From Mycobacterium sp. (lineage in GTDB: Bacteria > Actinomycetota > Actinomycetes > Mycobacteriales > Mycobacteriaceae): a DNA stretch of 64,000 nucleotides. This document shows positions 1 to 8,706 of the stretch, piece by piece. Position 1 is the stretch's first letter, and every line of letters starts with the position of its first letter. The position numbers and the translations under genes are program-made. Location of the stretch: the NCBI RefSeq assembly GCF_008709575.1, contig NZ_VYIK01000010.1:1-64000 (forward strand). Direction: 5' to 3'. The notes under the pieces were generated by a model, which worked only from the letters and a program-made list of their open reading frames with translations, made no database searches and had not been told where the DNA came from.

Positions 1-355
1 GGTCCATGCCGCGGATCCAGATGTTGGGCGTGGTCACCAGCACCGCGCTGCCCGGCGTGGTGTCGGGCAGCCCGGGGGCAACGCGGTTGCCGGTCTCGTG
101 GTAGTCGCCGGGCCCGATGAGTATCCAGTCCCCGGGCTGGGCGGCGTCGACCGCGGCCTGGATGCTGGTGTACTGCCCGGGAATGCCTTGATAGGTGCCC
201 ACGCGCAGGACCGCGCTGGCCCGGGCCGGGGCGGCACCGGCCACACCCATGCCCGCAGCGACCAGCACGCACACCGCCTCGACGACCAATGCGCGTCGCC
301 ACCAGCGCAGCGGCGCACGCGAAATCCAGCCACGACGGTTCTGCAAGATCGGCAT
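1..355 (-). CDS. Secreted parallel beta-helix protein, N-terminal part only
   Basis: The frame starts with ATG at 353-355 and runs off the left edge of the window. The first 40 or so residues are a basic stretch (QNRRGWISR), a hydrophobic core and an Ala-rich end (AAPARA), which is a Sec-type signal peptide. The mature start (YTSIQAAVDAAQPGDWILIGPG) is the usual opening of right-handed parallel beta-helix (pectate-lyase-like) repeat proteins, in which a TIQAAVDAA..GD.I.I.PG strand starts the helix. The substrate is unknown. The fold is inferred from this motif only, because the catalytic part lies outside the window. Confidence 0.7.
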   Translation of the reverse strand, partial: MPILQNRRGWISRAPLRWWRRALVVEAVCVLVAAGMGVAGAAPARASAVLRVGTYQGIPGQYTSIQAAVDAAQPGDWILIGPGDYHETGNRVAPGLPDTTPGSAVLVTTPNIWIRGMD

Positions 356-491
356 CCTCGACTCCTCAGCTGTACGGAGCGTGCCCACGGCAGTCAAGTA
401 ACTTAAGAAACGCTGATTGACTTTCGTCACATTCGGAACACGGCACAGTCACCGTTACAGCTCGAATCGCGGCCCCAGCCGCCCAGCCCGA

Positions 492-1190
492 TTAGTCGAT
501 GACCACCGCGATTTCCCGGCCCAGCTGGTAACCCGGCGCCAGAGGAAGTTTGTCACCGCTCCAAAACGAGCCTGGATCAAACCAGTTGGGGTATTTTTCG
601 GTGGCGAGCAGCCCCATCTCCTCGTAGGTGATCGCGACCGTTTCGGCGCAGTAGGTGGTTTCCAGGCCGACCTGTCGTTGCCGCGCCTTGCGGCGCTGGG
701 TCGATTCACGAACCTTTTTACCCACCAGAGGTATTCCGCGCATCCAATCGTAGGTGGTCGGCATGCGGCCGCGCAGCCAGTGCGCGGTGAGCCGGGTCGC
801 GGTGGGGAACGGGGTTCCGTCCAGCCGGGCGATCACACGCAGCAGCCGGTCCTCCTGCTCGCGGTTGGCATACGGGGTGAGCTGACGCAGCCAGCATCGC
901 TGCCTGTAGTGGCGCATCCACCGCTCAACGGCTTGCCGTGCGTCGTGCAGCTGTACGCCGCGATGGTTGGTGCCGGTCCACACGTCGGTGAGCTTGTCGC
1001 CGAGCTCGGCATGCCAGATCAACGGCGCCAGGTCATCGATCGCCACCGTCATTCCGACGTGGTTGACCGGGCTGTTCGACAGGGTCTGGATGGCACGGTC
1101 CGGTCCGGAGCGGCCACGGAACAGCCAGATGTCGCCGGTCCGGGTCTCGTCCAGCGCACGCTCCAGGCTGACGGTACTGGTGTCCACCAC
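492..1190 (-). CDS. Permuted papain-like hydrolase (YiiX/NlpC-P60 type), 232 aa
   Basis: Residues 16-24 (TRTGDIWLF) followed by SNSPVNHVGMTVAI put a His at 44, and a Cys lies at 181 in LETTYCAETVA. A His before the Cys is the circularly permuted papain order of the YiiX/LRAT/NlpC-P60 superfamily, whose members cleave amide or ester bonds in peptidoglycan or lipids. No signal peptide or membrane segment is seen, so it is probably cytoplasmic. It starts with GTG at 1190 (the next codon is also Val). By position it matches Rv1118c of H37Rv, a conserved hypothetical protein. The fold is inferred from the motifs and the substrate is unknown. Confidence 0.75.
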   Translation of the reverse strand: MVDTSTVSLERALDETRTGDIWLFRGRSGPDRAIQTLSNSPVNHVGMTVAIDDLAPLIWHAELGDKLTDVWTGTNHRGVQLHDARQAVERWMRHYRQRCWLRQLTPYANREQEDRLLRVIARLDGTPFPTATRLTAHWLRGRMPTTYDWMRGIPLVGKKVRESTQRRKARQRQVGLETTYCAETVAITYEEMGLLATEKYPNWFDPGSFWSGDKLPLAPGYQLGREIAVVID

Positions 1191-1213
1191 AGCACCATAG
1201 GCACACTGTCGGC

Positions 1214-1366
1214 ATGCGCAACGTGTGGAAGTGGCTGGGGCTGGCCAGTCTTGTCGGTGTCGCCGCCGGGGGAGTGCTGGTGGTCCGCGATCAGCGTCGG
1301 CGCAATACCTACACCGCCGACGAGGTCCGGGCCCGTCTGCATCAGCGTCTGGCCGAATCTAGCTGA
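1214..1366 (+). CDS. Small membrane-anchored protein, 50 aa
   Basis: ATG at 1214 to TGA at 1364-1366. The product begins MRNVWKWLG, has one hydrophobic segment ([15 protein letters not shown], about residues 9-24), and then a charged tail ([25 protein letters not shown]). This is the pattern of a single-pass protein with a short cytoplasmic amphipathic helix. It is divergent from the hydrolase gene (24 bp away) and overlaps the end of the cyclase gene tail to tail by 8 bp. The function is unknown. Support comes from the coherent membrane protein pattern and GC-rich third codon positions. Confidence 0.6.
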   Translation: MRNVWKWLGLASLVGVAAGGVLVVRDQRRRNTYTADEVRARLHQRLAESS

Positions 1367-2168
1367 CCGCGTACAGCCGGTGGCTGCCGGTGAACCCTTT
1401 CAACTCGACATCGCGACCCGCGTCGAACTCGATGCCGTCGCAGTCGCCGACCGCGTCACGCACCGCTTCGCTGACCAGGATCTCCCCGCCGGCGGCCTGA
1501 CCGGCGACCCGCGCCGCCATGGCGACGTTGCGGCCGAACAAGTCGTCACCGCGGCGCACCGACCGGCCTTGGTGAATGCCGATCCGCACCCGAATTCCCT
1601 CGCGTGGCTTTCTCTTCGCGTCTCGCGCCAAAGCTCGCTGGATATCGACCGCACACCGCACCGCATCCTGGGCGTGGGCGAAGGCGATCATGAACCCGTC
1701 GCCCTGGCTTTTGACGATGTGCCCGGAGTAGTTCGCGACCAGCCGGCGGACCAGTTTGTCGTGCGCCTCGATCAGCTTGACCCAGGCGCGGTCGCCGATC
1801 CGCTCGTTGAGGGCGGTGGACTCCTCGATGTCGGAGAACAGGATGGCCACGCGACCGTCCGGGGTGACCCGGGCCAGATCGGGCCGTTCCACCTCGGCCC
1901 ACTCGGCGAGGTCCTCGATCGAGCTGCGTACCGCGGCCCCCAATCCCTCTTTGCGCACCAGGTTCGCGGTCTGCCACACCGTCTTGACCGCCTCCCGCCC
2001 ACCGGCAAGCAGCCAGTTTCGGCGGTCGGAGCGGCTGCGCAGTTCGTCGAGTTCGCGGCGACTTCGGCGCCACAGCACCCACAGGGCAGTCAGCGCGGCG
2101 GCTTCGAGCGCAGTCATGCCGGCCAGCGCGTAGACCACGACCATCATCGGGTCACCCATGCCAGGCAT
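1359..2168 (-). CDS. Class III adenylyl cyclase, membrane-anchored, 269 aa
   Basis: An N-terminal membrane helix (about residues 8-33) is followed by a basic/coiled linker and a class III cyclase domain (about 105-265). Metal-binding Asp113 lies in FSDIEEST and Asp157 in KSQGDGF. Lys153 and Asp209 are the likely adenine-specifying pair. In the last catalytic motif, [12 protein letters not shown], Arg220 sits where the transition-state Arg is expected, but the usual Asn position reads Ala216, with an Asn two residues earlier (214). The position is that of H37Rv Rv1120c, which as I recall is a degenerate cyclase. Here the gene is full length, like the M. avium orthologue Ma1120. It makes cAMP from ATP at the inner membrane. 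Confidence 0.88.
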   Translation of the reverse strand: MPGMGDPMMVVVYALAGMTALEAAALTALWVLWRRSRRELDELRSRSDRRNWLLAGGREAVKTVWQTANLVRKEGLGAAVRSSIEDLAEWAEVERPDLARVTPDGRVAILFSDIEESTALNERIGDRAWVKLIEAHDKLVRRLVANYSGHIVKSQGDGFMIAFAHAQDAVRCAVDIQRALARDAKRKPREGIRVRIGIHQGRSVRRGDDLFGRNVAMAARVAGQAAGGEILVSEAVRDAVGDCDGIEFDAGRDVELKGFTGSHRLYAVS

Positions 2169-2185
2169 CTTGCCCCACCGTGAGT

Positions 2186-2248
2186 CCGCGAAAGTGCAGC
2201 TGCCGACGTATTTGTCGAGTTAATCCGGCGTGCAATGCACTTTCGCGG
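2186..2248. repeat. Perfect 13-bp inverted repeat upstream of zwf
   Basis: CCGCGAAAGTGCA at 2186-2198 is repeated inverted as TGCACTTTCGCGG at 2236-2248, with a 37-base spacer. It lies between the cyclase start and the zwf start. It could be an operator, an RNA hairpin in the zwf leader, or a copy of a dispersed intergenic element. The sequence does not decide between these. Confidence 0.6.
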
Positions 2249-2328
2249 CCCCGGTTGTCGGTTCAGCTTCGGATGTCTAGGGTTGAAGCTGGCTGCCGCT
2301 GGGGCGAGGTGCTGGATAGCTGAATTGC

Positions 2329-3768
2329 GTGGTCGATCGCTGGTGGAGGTTCGGTTTGGCTGAAAGCGGTGCTAGCGCCTCAGATGTGCTGGTGATCTTC
2401 GGGATAACCGGGGACCTGGCCCGCAAAATGACCTTCCAAGCTCTCTACCGGCTCGAGCGCCGGGGGTTGCTGCACTGCCCGATCGTGGGCGTGGCCAGCG
2501 ACGACATCTCGGTCGAGGACTTGGTCGGGCGGGCCCGTCGGGCCATCCTCGACACCGGCGAGTTACTCGATGACAAGGTGTTCGACCGGTTTGCGGCCCG
2601 GTTGTCGTACCTGCACGGCGATGTCACCGATCCCGCACTCTACGACCGCCTTGCCGAGCGGATCGGATCGGACCGAAGGTGCCTTTTCTACCTGGAAATG
2701 CCGCCGTCGTTGTTCGCGCCGATCGTCGAGCAGTTGGGCAAGGCCAAGCTGCTGGAGCGCTCCCGTGTCGCGGTGGAGAAGCCGTTCGGGCATGACCTGG
2801 ACTCCGCCCGCGAACTCAACACCCGGTTGCGTTCGGTGCTGGCCGAGGAGCAGATCTTGCGGGTGGACCATTTCTTGGGCAAACAACCTGTCGTCGAGCT
2901 GGAGTATCTGAGGTTCGCCAACCAGGCACTGGTGCAGTTGTGGGACCGCCAGAGCGTGTCGGAGATCCATATCACGATGGCCGAAGACTTCGGGGTCGAA
3001 GACCGCGGCGCCTTCTACGACGAGGTGGGCGCGTTGCGGGACGTCGTGCAAAACCACTTGCTGCAGGTGCTTGCCCTGGTGGCGATGGAGCCCCCGGTGG
3101 GACCGACTGCAGACGACCTCAACGACAAGAAGGTCGAGGTGTTCCGCGCGATGCCCGCGGTGGAGCCGATCCATTACGTGCGTGGCCAGTACCGGGGCTA
3201 CACCGACGTCCCGGGGGTGGCCAAGAATTCGCAGACCGAGACCTACGTGGCGCTGCGGCTCGAGATCGACAACTGGCGCTGGGTGGGGGTGCCGATTTAT
3301 CTGCGGGCCGGAAAGTTCTTGCCCGCAAAGGTGACTGAGGTCCGGCTGTTTTTGCACCGCGCTCCCGGGTTGAGTTTTTTGCCCAGTCCCACGCGGGTGG
3401 CGCCCAACCAGATCGTGCTGCGGATCGAGCCGGATCCCGGGATGCGCCTGCAGGTGGCCGCCCGAGGACACGGCCAGTCCTGGCGAGATGTGCACCTGGA
3501 CTCGTTGTTCGCCCAGGATCTGGGTGACCCGATCCTGCCCTACGAGCGTTTGCTGTACGCAGGATTGGTCGACGACCATCAACTCTTCGCCCGGGCCGAC
3601 GGCATCGAAGAGACCTGGCGGATCTTGCAAGCCCTGCTCGAAAATCCCGGCGAGGTCCACCCCTACGAACCCGGATGCTGGGGACCGGATGCAGCGCAGT
3701 CGCTGTTGCGTGGTCACCACCGCTGGCAGCAGCCATGGCTGCCGAAGGACACCCGGTCGGCACAGTGA
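2329..3768 (+). CDS. zwf: Glucose-6-phosphate 1-dehydrogenase
   Basis: It oxidises glucose-6-phosphate to 6-phosphogluconolactone with NADP+, the first step of the oxidative pentose phosphate pathway in the cytosol. The N-terminal dinucleotide motif is VIFGITGDLARK and the active-site segment is RVDHFLGKQPV with its catalytic His. The substrate-binding EKPFGHDL is present, and at 479 aa the length is normal. The start used is GTG 2329. A TTG at 2356 (LAESGASASDVLVIFG) is an alternative, since residues before SDVLVIFG are not conserved. It matches H37Rv zwf1 (Rv1121). The gnd gene follows 15 bp later, so the two are very likely co-transcribed. Confidence 0.95.
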   Translation: MVDRWWRFGLAESGASASDVLVIFGITGDLARKMTFQALYRLERRGLLHCPIVGVASDDISVEDLVGRARRAILDTGELLDDKVFDRFAARLSYLHGDVTDPALYDRLAERIGSDRRCLFYLEMPPSLFAPIVEQLGKAKLLERSRVAVEKPFGHDLDSARELNTRLRSVLAEEQILRVDHFLGKQPVVELEYLRFANQALVQLWDRQSVSEIHITMAEDFGVEDRGAFYDEVGALRDVVQNHLLQVLALVAMEPPVGPTADDLNDKKVEVFRAMPAVEPIHYVRGQYRGYTDVPGVAKNSQTETYVALRLEIDNWRWVGVPIYLRAGKFLPAKVTEVRLFLHRAPGLSFLPSPTRVAPNQIVLRIEPDPGMRLQVAARGHGQSWRDVHLDSLFAQDLGDPILPYERLLYAGLVDDHQLFARADGIEETWRILQALLENPGEVHPYEPGCWGPDAAQSLLRGHHRWQQPWLPKDTRSAQ

Positions 3769-3783
3769 GGAGAGCACGAAAAG

Positions 3784-4812
3784 ATGCAACTAGGGATGAT
3801 CGGCCTCGGCCGGATGGGCGCGAACATCGTCCGTCGCCTGGTCCTTGCCGGGCACGAATGCGTGGTCTACGACCACAACCCGGACGCGGTCAAGGCGATG
3901 GCCGGCGTGGCCAACACCACCGGAGTGACGTCGTTGTCGGCGCTGGCCGAGGCGCTCCGCGCACCGCGGGTGGTGTGGGTGATGGTCCCGGCGGGCGACA
4001 TCACCACCGGCGTGATCAACGATCTGGCCGACACGCTGGAGGCCGGCGACATCGTGATCGACGGCGGGAACTCCTACTACCGTGACGACATCAAGCATGC
4101 AAAAACCCTATCGGACAAAGGGATTCGGCTACTCGACTGCGGAACCAGTGGCGGTGTGTGGGGCCTGCAACGCGGCTACTGCCTGATGATCGGCGGCGAC
4201 GCCGACGCGGTGGCGCACGCCGAGCCGATCTTCGCCAGTGTCGCGCCCGGCGTGGACGCGGCGCCACGGACCCCGGGCCGAGAGGGTCGCCCCGGGCAAG
4301 CCGAGAAGGGCTACCTGCACTGCGGGCCGTCCGGAGCCGGGCACTTCGTCAAGATGGTGCACAACGGCATCGAGTACGGGATGATGGCCGCACTCGCCGA
4401 GGGGCTCAACATCTTGCGCAACGCCAACGTCGGCACCCGCAGCGACAACCGCGGGGGTGACGCGGAGACCGCGCCGCTGACCCACCCGGAGTTCTACCGC
4501 TATGACATCGACATCCCCGAGGTCGCCGAACTGTGGCGCCGCGGCAGCGTGATCGAGTCATGGCTGCTCGACCTGACCGCGGCCGCGCTGCACGAATCGC
4601 CCGACCTGGACAATTTCGCCGGCCGGGTCTCCGACTCCGGGGAGGGCCGCTGGACTTCGATCGCCGCGATCGATGAGGGCGTACCCGCGCCGGTGCTGAC
4701 GGCGGCGCTGTACTCCCGGTTCGCCTCGCGCAATCTCGACGAATTCGCCGACAAGGCACTCTCGGCGATGCGTAAGCAGTTCGGCGGACACGACGAGCAG
4801 CCGGCCACCTAG
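3784..4812 (+). CDS. gnd: 6-phosphogluconate dehydrogenase, short (GndA/YqeC-like) form
   Basis: It decarboxylates 6-phosphogluconate to ribulose-5-phosphate with reduction of a nicotinamide cofactor. The Rossmann motif MIGLGRMGANIVRRL is at the very N-terminus. The signature GTSGGVWG and catalytic Lys in GAGHFVKMVHNGIEYG are present. At 342 aa it belongs to the short, often NAD-linked family rather than the usual form of about 470 aa. A ribosome site (GGAGAG) precedes ATG 3784. Right behind zwf, it makes a two-gene oxidative pentose phosphate operon equal to H37Rv zwf1-gnd2. Confidence 0.95.
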   Translation: MQLGMIGLGRMGANIVRRLVLAGHECVVYDHNPDAVKAMAGVANTTGVTSLSALAEALRAPRVVWVMVPAGDITTGVINDLADTLEAGDIVIDGGNSYYRDDIKHAKTLSDKGIRLLDCGTSGGVWGLQRGYCLMIGGDADAVAHAEPIFASVAPGVDAAPRTPGREGRPGQAEKGYLHCGPSGAGHFVKMVHNGIEYGMMAALAEGLNILRNANVGTRSDNRGGDAETAPLTHPEFYRYDIDIPEVAELWRRGSVIESWLLDLTAAALHESPDLDNFAGRVSDSGEGRWTSIAAIDEGVPAPVLTAALYSRFASRNLDEFADKALSAMRKQFGGHDEQPAT

Positions 4813-4822
4813 CGCCGAGCCG

Positions 4823-5701
4823 TCAACGCGTGACAAACCCCACGACGACCTCGGTGAAGGCGTCGTTGTCGTCGCCGGCCGCGGTGTGCCCGGCCGCGGG
4901 TAACTCGACGAACTCGGCGTGGGGCACCGTCGCCAGGAAGTGGCGGACACCGTCCGGGCTGACGACATCGGAGAGTTTTCCGCGGATCAACAGCACCGGG
5001 ATTCGCAGGTTCGTGGCCGCCCGCTCGAATTTCTCGGTGCGCAAGCCCGGATCATCGCCGGGCTTGGTCATGAACGCCGGATCCCAGTGCCAGTACCAGC
5101 GGCCGTCGCGCAGCCGCAGGTTCTTCGTCAACCCCTCGGGGCTGCGCGGCTTGGTGCGGTGCGGCAAATACGCGGCGACGGCCTCTGCGGCCTCCTCAAG
5201 CGAGTCGAACCCGTTGAGGTGGCCGACCATGAAGTCGCGAATGCGGGCGCTACCGCCCTTCTCGAACCGCGGCACGACGTCGACGAGCACCAGGCGGGTG
5301 ACCCGCTGGGGGCCGGCACGGTCGGCGACCAGGATAGCGGTCAGTCCGCCCATGCTCGCCCCGATCAGCGCGACCGGGCGGGCGATCGCGTCGAGCACAT
5401 GCATGACGTCGGTGGTCAGGGTCTCGACGGCGTAGTCGGCGCCCGGCGCCCGATCGCTGTCGCCGTGGCCGCGGGCGTCGAGCGCGACGACGTGGAAGCC
5501 CTCGTCGGCCAGCACCTGGCCGGTGTTTTTCCAGGAGTGCCGGTTCTGGCCGCCGCCGTGCAGCAGCACCACGCTCGGCCGTCCGGCGGCGTCGATGCCG
5601 CGATTCCATTCGTCAGCGACCAGTGTGATGCCATCGACGCCGCAATACTCAACGGTCTGCGGGGTGCTGTTCACCGGGCTGACATTAACCCATGGCCGCA
5701 C
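4823..5701 (-). CDS. bpoB: Alpha/beta hydrolase, BpoB-like (292 aa)
   Basis: An alpha/beta-hydrolase fold protein. The oxyanion motif is LLHGGGQNRHSW, the nucleophile elbow is GASMGG with a Ser, and the catalytic His is in PAAGHTAAGDD. The family was historically named non-haem peroxidase, but most members are esterases, so the true substrate is unknown. The position matches H37Rv Rv1123c (bpoB). The start is uncertain: GTG 5701 gives 292 aa and GTG 5674 gives 283 aa, and neither has a clear ribosome site. The frame stays open far upstream, but that part is antisense to the next gene and not coding. It diverges from ephC. Confidence 0.85.
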   Translation of the reverse strand: MRPWVNVSPVNSTPQTVEYCGVDGITLVADEWNRGIDAAGRPSVVLLHGGGQNRHSWKNTGQVLADEGFHVVALDARGHGDSDRAPGADYAVETLTTDVMHVLDAIARPVALIGASMGGLTAILVADRAGPQRVTRLVLVDVVPRFEKGGSARIRDFMVGHLNGFDSLEEAAEAVAAYLPHRTKPRSPEGLTKNLRLRDGRWYWHWDPAFMTKPGDDPGLRTEKFERAATNLRIPVLLIRGKLSDVVSPDGVRHFLATVPHAEFVELPAAGHTAAGDDNDAFTEVVVGFVTR

Positions 5702-5731
5702 CGGTCGATGGAAAGGTCGGAGGATGGTCGG

Positions 5732-6643
5732 ATGAGGAGTGAACCACCGCGCTGGCTGGCGGTCCGCGCCCCCAACGTCGAGCTCGAGGCGTTGACCTGG
5801 GGGCCGGACCGCGGCCCGGTTGCGCTGTGTCTGCACGGTTTCCCTGACACCGCCTACGGTTGGCGCGAGTTCGCTCCGCGACTGGCCGCGGCAGGGTGGC
5901 GGGTGGTGGCGCCGTTCATGCGCGGCTACGCGCCGTCGTCGATTCCCTCCGACGGCAGTTACCACATCGGGGCGCTGATGGACGACGCGCTGCGGACCCG
6001 CTCGGCCGCCGGCGGCACCGCGCACGACGTGGTGATCGGCCATGACTGGGGAGCGCTCGCGGCGACCGGGTTAGCCGCAATGCCGGGCAGCCCGTTCGCC
6101 AAGGCGGTGATCATGTCGGTGCCGCCGGCCGCCACATTCACATCGCCGGCGAACGTGGCCGAGCGGGCCTGGCTGCTTGGCCGGCTTCCGCGCCAGCTGC
6201 TGCGCAGCTGGTACATCATCTACTTCCAGTTGCCCTGGCTGCCGGAGCGGTCCGCGCCGTGGGTGGTGCCGTTGCTGTGGCGGCGCTGGTCGCCCGGCTA
6301 CAACGCCGCCCGGGACCTGGGCCACGTCGAGGCCGCGATCGGCACGCCGGAACGCTGGCGCGCGGCGTTGGGGCCATACCGGGCCACGATCCGCGCCGGC
6401 CGGCCGCCGGCGCAGTACGCCGATCTGCACCGGTACTGGACGTCGGCGCCGGTGTTGCCGAGCCTGTACCTACATGGTCGCGACGACGGTTGCATGACAC
6501 CGGCTTTCGTGCGCTGGACGACCAACGTGCTTCCCGCCGGCAGCGACGTCGCCGTCATCGAGCACGCTGGGCATTTCCTGCAGCTCGAGCGACCGGAGCG
6601 GGTAGCGGAGTTGGTGTTGCGGTTCATCGGGCCAGCGGACTAG
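5732..6643 (+). CDS. ephC: Epoxide hydrolase-like alpha/beta hydrolase (EphC)
   Basis: 303 aa with CLHGFPDTAYGWR (the HGFP oxyanion motif of epoxide hydrolases), the nucleophile Asp in VIGHDWGALAA, and the catalytic His in IEHAGHFLQLE near the end. An Asp nucleophile instead of Ser indicates epoxide hydrolysis (or dehalogenation) rather than ester cleavage. ATG 5732 is preceded by a good GGAGGA ribosome site. It follows H37Rv Rv1124 in position and length. The natural substrate is not known. Confidence 0.88.
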   Translation: MRSEPPRWLAVRAPNVELEALTWGPDRGPVALCLHGFPDTAYGWREFAPRLAAAGWRVVAPFMRGYAPSSIPSDGSYHIGALMDDALRTRSAAGGTAHDVVIGHDWGALAATGLAAMPGSPFAKAVIMSVPPAATFTSPANVAERAWLLGRLPRQLLRSWYIIYFQLPWLPERSAPWVVPLLWRRWSPGYNAARDLGHVEAAIGTPERWRAALGPYRATIRAGRPPAQYADLHRYWTSAPVLPSLYLHGRDDGCMTPAFVRWTTNVLPAGSDVAVIEHAGHFLQLERPERVAELVLRFIGPAD

Positions 6644-6666
6644 CTGCCGGACACCGAACAGTGGCG

Positions 6667-7950
6667 TCATCCGACGATCGTTTTCGGCATCACGGTGGGT
6701 CGGAATCCGTATCGGGGCATCCCGAAACCGAAGCCGGCGCTGCGTTCGGCTGCACTGGCCACCGGGATCGCGGGCATGCCGGGCATACCGGTCGAGGCGG
6801 CCTGGGGAGCGGCGCCCGCAACGGCGCCGGGCATGGCGGCGGTGAACGGGCTCGCCGCGCTCGCCGGGGTGATCGCGGGCCAGCCCGACGGCACCGACAA
6901 TCCCCCGATCGGGCGGGCATCACCGAGCCCCACCGACACCGCGGGCCCCGCAAGACCGCCCACCGGCGCGGGCGCAGCCGCGGATACCAGCACCGATGCG
7001 GGACCCGCGGCGGACCCGCCGCTCACCGCACCGGCCAGGCCGGCACTTTTGCTCACCCCACTGACGACGGCTGCTCCGATCGGACCGACGAGCCCGGTGT
7101 CCCCGACCGCCAAGCCTCCCGTCAAGAACGAGGCCGGGAATCCGGTGTCGCCGGCGTCGACCAGGAAGGTTCCCGCGGCGTCACGGGTCGTCCCGTCGAG
7201 GGTGTTCAGCAGCCCGGCAAGCCCCGATGTCGCGGTGTCGGATCCGGGCGTGAAAATGCTCGACGATGCCGGAACCGCCGACGACGAGGCCCGCAGCGGC
7301 GAAGTGAGCTGATGTAATGCCCCGGTCAGCCGGGACAGCAGGTGACCCGCCCCGGCAGTGGCCGTGGCGGCCGCGCGGGTGGCCGCGGCGGTTTGGTCGG
7401 CCTGCCCGGCCGGGTTGGTGGTCTGCGGCGGCTCGGTGAACAGCACCGGCTGCGAGGCCGACGCCGACGACCCGGCGTAGCGGTACATGGCAGCGGCGTC
7501 TTGGGCCCACATTTCGCCGTAGTGGGCCTCGGTGGCCGCGATGGCCGCGGTGTTTTGGCCCAGCACGTTGGTGGCGATCAGCGATGCCAGCCGGGCGCGG
7601 TTGGCCGCGATCACCGCTGGTGGCACGTGCTCGGCGAACGCGGTCCCGTAGGCGGCCGCGGCAGACCTGGCCCGGGCGGCGACCCGCTGCGCCCGCACCG
7701 CCGTGGCGGACAACCACTCGATGTACGGGCGGGCAGCGGTGGCCATGGACCTCGACGCCGAGTCCAGCCATTCTTCGCCGGTCAGGTCGGAAATGACGCC
7801 CTGATACGACGTCGCTGCCGACTCCAGGTCAGCGGCCAGCCCATCCCACGCCGACGCGGCGGCCAGCATCGGTCCCGACCCGGGACCGGCGTAGATGCGC
7901 GCGGAATTGACCTCCGGCGGCAGTGCCCCGAAGTCCATGGTGACAGTCAT
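6667..7950 (-). CDS. PPE family protein, SVP subgroup
   Basis: The N-terminal PPE domain (about 1-180) starts [20 protein letters not shown] and has the helical pattern exported by ESX systems. Where PPE proteins usually have a WxG turn, this one reads EEWLDSAS, so the Gly is missing. The C-terminal half is Gly/Ala-rich and contains [10 protein letters not shown] (the SVP motif) and an end [14 protein letters not shown] typical of PPE-SVP proteins. ATG 7950 follows an AAGGAGAG ribosome site; ATG 7938 is an alternative. No PE partner or ESX gene is adjacent. H37Rv has no PPE gene at this point, so it looks like a lineage-specific insertion. Confidence 0.9.
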   Translation of the reverse strand: MTVTMDFGALPPEVNSARIYAGPGSGPMLAAASAWDGLAADLESAATSYQGVISDLTGEEWLDSASRSMATAARPYIEWLSATAVRAQRVAARARSAAAAYGTAFAEHVPPAVIAANRARLASLIATNVLGQNTAAIAATEAHYGEMWAQDAAAMYRYAGSSASASQPVLFTEPPQTTNPAGQADQTAAATRAAATATAGAGHLLSRLTGALHQLTSPLRASSSAVPASSSIFTPGSDTATSGLAGLLNTLDGTTRDAAGTFLVDAGDTGFPASFLTGGLAVGDTGLVGPIGAAVVSGVSKSAGLAGAVSGGSAAGPASVLVSAAAPAPVGGLAGPAVSVGLGDARPIGGLSVPSGWPAITPASAASPFTAAMPGAVAGAAPQAASTGMPGMPAIPVASAAERSAGFGFGMPRYGFRPTVMPKTIVG

Positions 7951-8112
7951 CACTCTCCTTCTCGTTGGGTCCCCGGTGAGCCTGCTCCGGCGCAGTTTTC
8001 CGGGTGTCAGACGCTCGCGTGATAGGTGTTGCCGACGCGTCGTAGCCTCTAAACGCCCAAGCCCCTCGACGTGGGGCCCGTGCCTGGCCCGACATCGGCG
8101 CCGGCTCGGGCG

Positions 8113-8706
8113 CTACCGCGCCTCGGCGTCTTCGCGAGTTAGCCCGGCGGCCAGGAGCAGCTCTTCGTGCAGCTCGAACCACACGGTGTGGTAGGAGTCG
8201 ATGATCGGCCTGGACAACCAGTCGAGATCACCGGCCCGGAGTTTGCGCAAGGCCGACTCCAACCTGACCGCATATCGGCCCAGCCGCGGCAGCTGGGTCG
8301 CAGCCGCTGCCACGATCGGCAACACGTGCTGATGCACCTCGTCGAGTCTGGCCAGGACAGCGGCATCGTAGGAGTGGTCCTCGTGGGTGTTGGGCCGGCC
8401 GTCTTTGACCTGCCAGTCGGTCACCAGCGCCATGAACTCGGCGTTCACCGGGCGAAAGTCGGCGTAGACCGCTGCCAGCGCACTCGCGTCGGCGCGCTCG
8501 CGCTCCCCGGCCAGCAACTCGGCAAGGCGTGCTCGCCCGTCGGGACTGATCCGCAGCGCCGCGCCGTCGACCAGCAGACCCGACCGGGTCAGCTGCGCCA
8601 CAGTCGCGGCGACCTCGCCAGCATCCTCGCCCAACGTCGCCGTCAGATCGGCCAGGCCGACCCGGCCCTTCAGCCTGACCGCCTGCAGTACGGTCAATTC
8701 GCTCAT
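8113..8706 (-). CDS. Conserved hypothetical coupled to ppdK (Rv1126c-like), 197 aa
   Basis: The ATG overlaps the ppdK stop (ATGA at 8703-8706), so it is translationally coupled to it. Residues 1-65 look like a small winged-helix module (TVLQAVRLKGRVGLADLTATL, then VAQLTRSGLLVD and ISPDGRARLAELL). The rest is helical with a conserved-looking DWQVKDGRPNTHEDHSYD segment. The pairing with ppdK is kept in H37Rv (Rv1126c/Rv1127c). The function is unknown. The tight coupling suggests a regulator or partner of the PpdK-like phosphotransferase. Confidence 0.8.
   Translation of the reverse strand: MSELTVLQAVRLKGRVGLADLTATLGEDAGEVAATVAQLTRSGLLVDGAALRISPDGRARLAELLAGERERADASALAAVYADFRPVNAEFMALVTDWQVKDGRPNTHEDHSYDAAVLARLDEVHQHVLPIVAAAATQLPRLGRYAVRLESALRKLRAGDLDWLSRPIIDSYHTVWFELHEELLLAAGLTREDAEAR

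Noticed and set aside
417..2183. A 588-codon open frame on the plus strand
   Set aside because: It is antisense to the hydrolase and cyclase genes, whose motifs are clear. High GC keeps this frame open and its translation has no domain.
4823..6043. Long N-terminal extension of the BpoB-like protein to position 6043
   Set aside because: The extension is antisense to ephC and is Pro/Arg-rich without a domain. GTG 5701 or 5674 is preferred.
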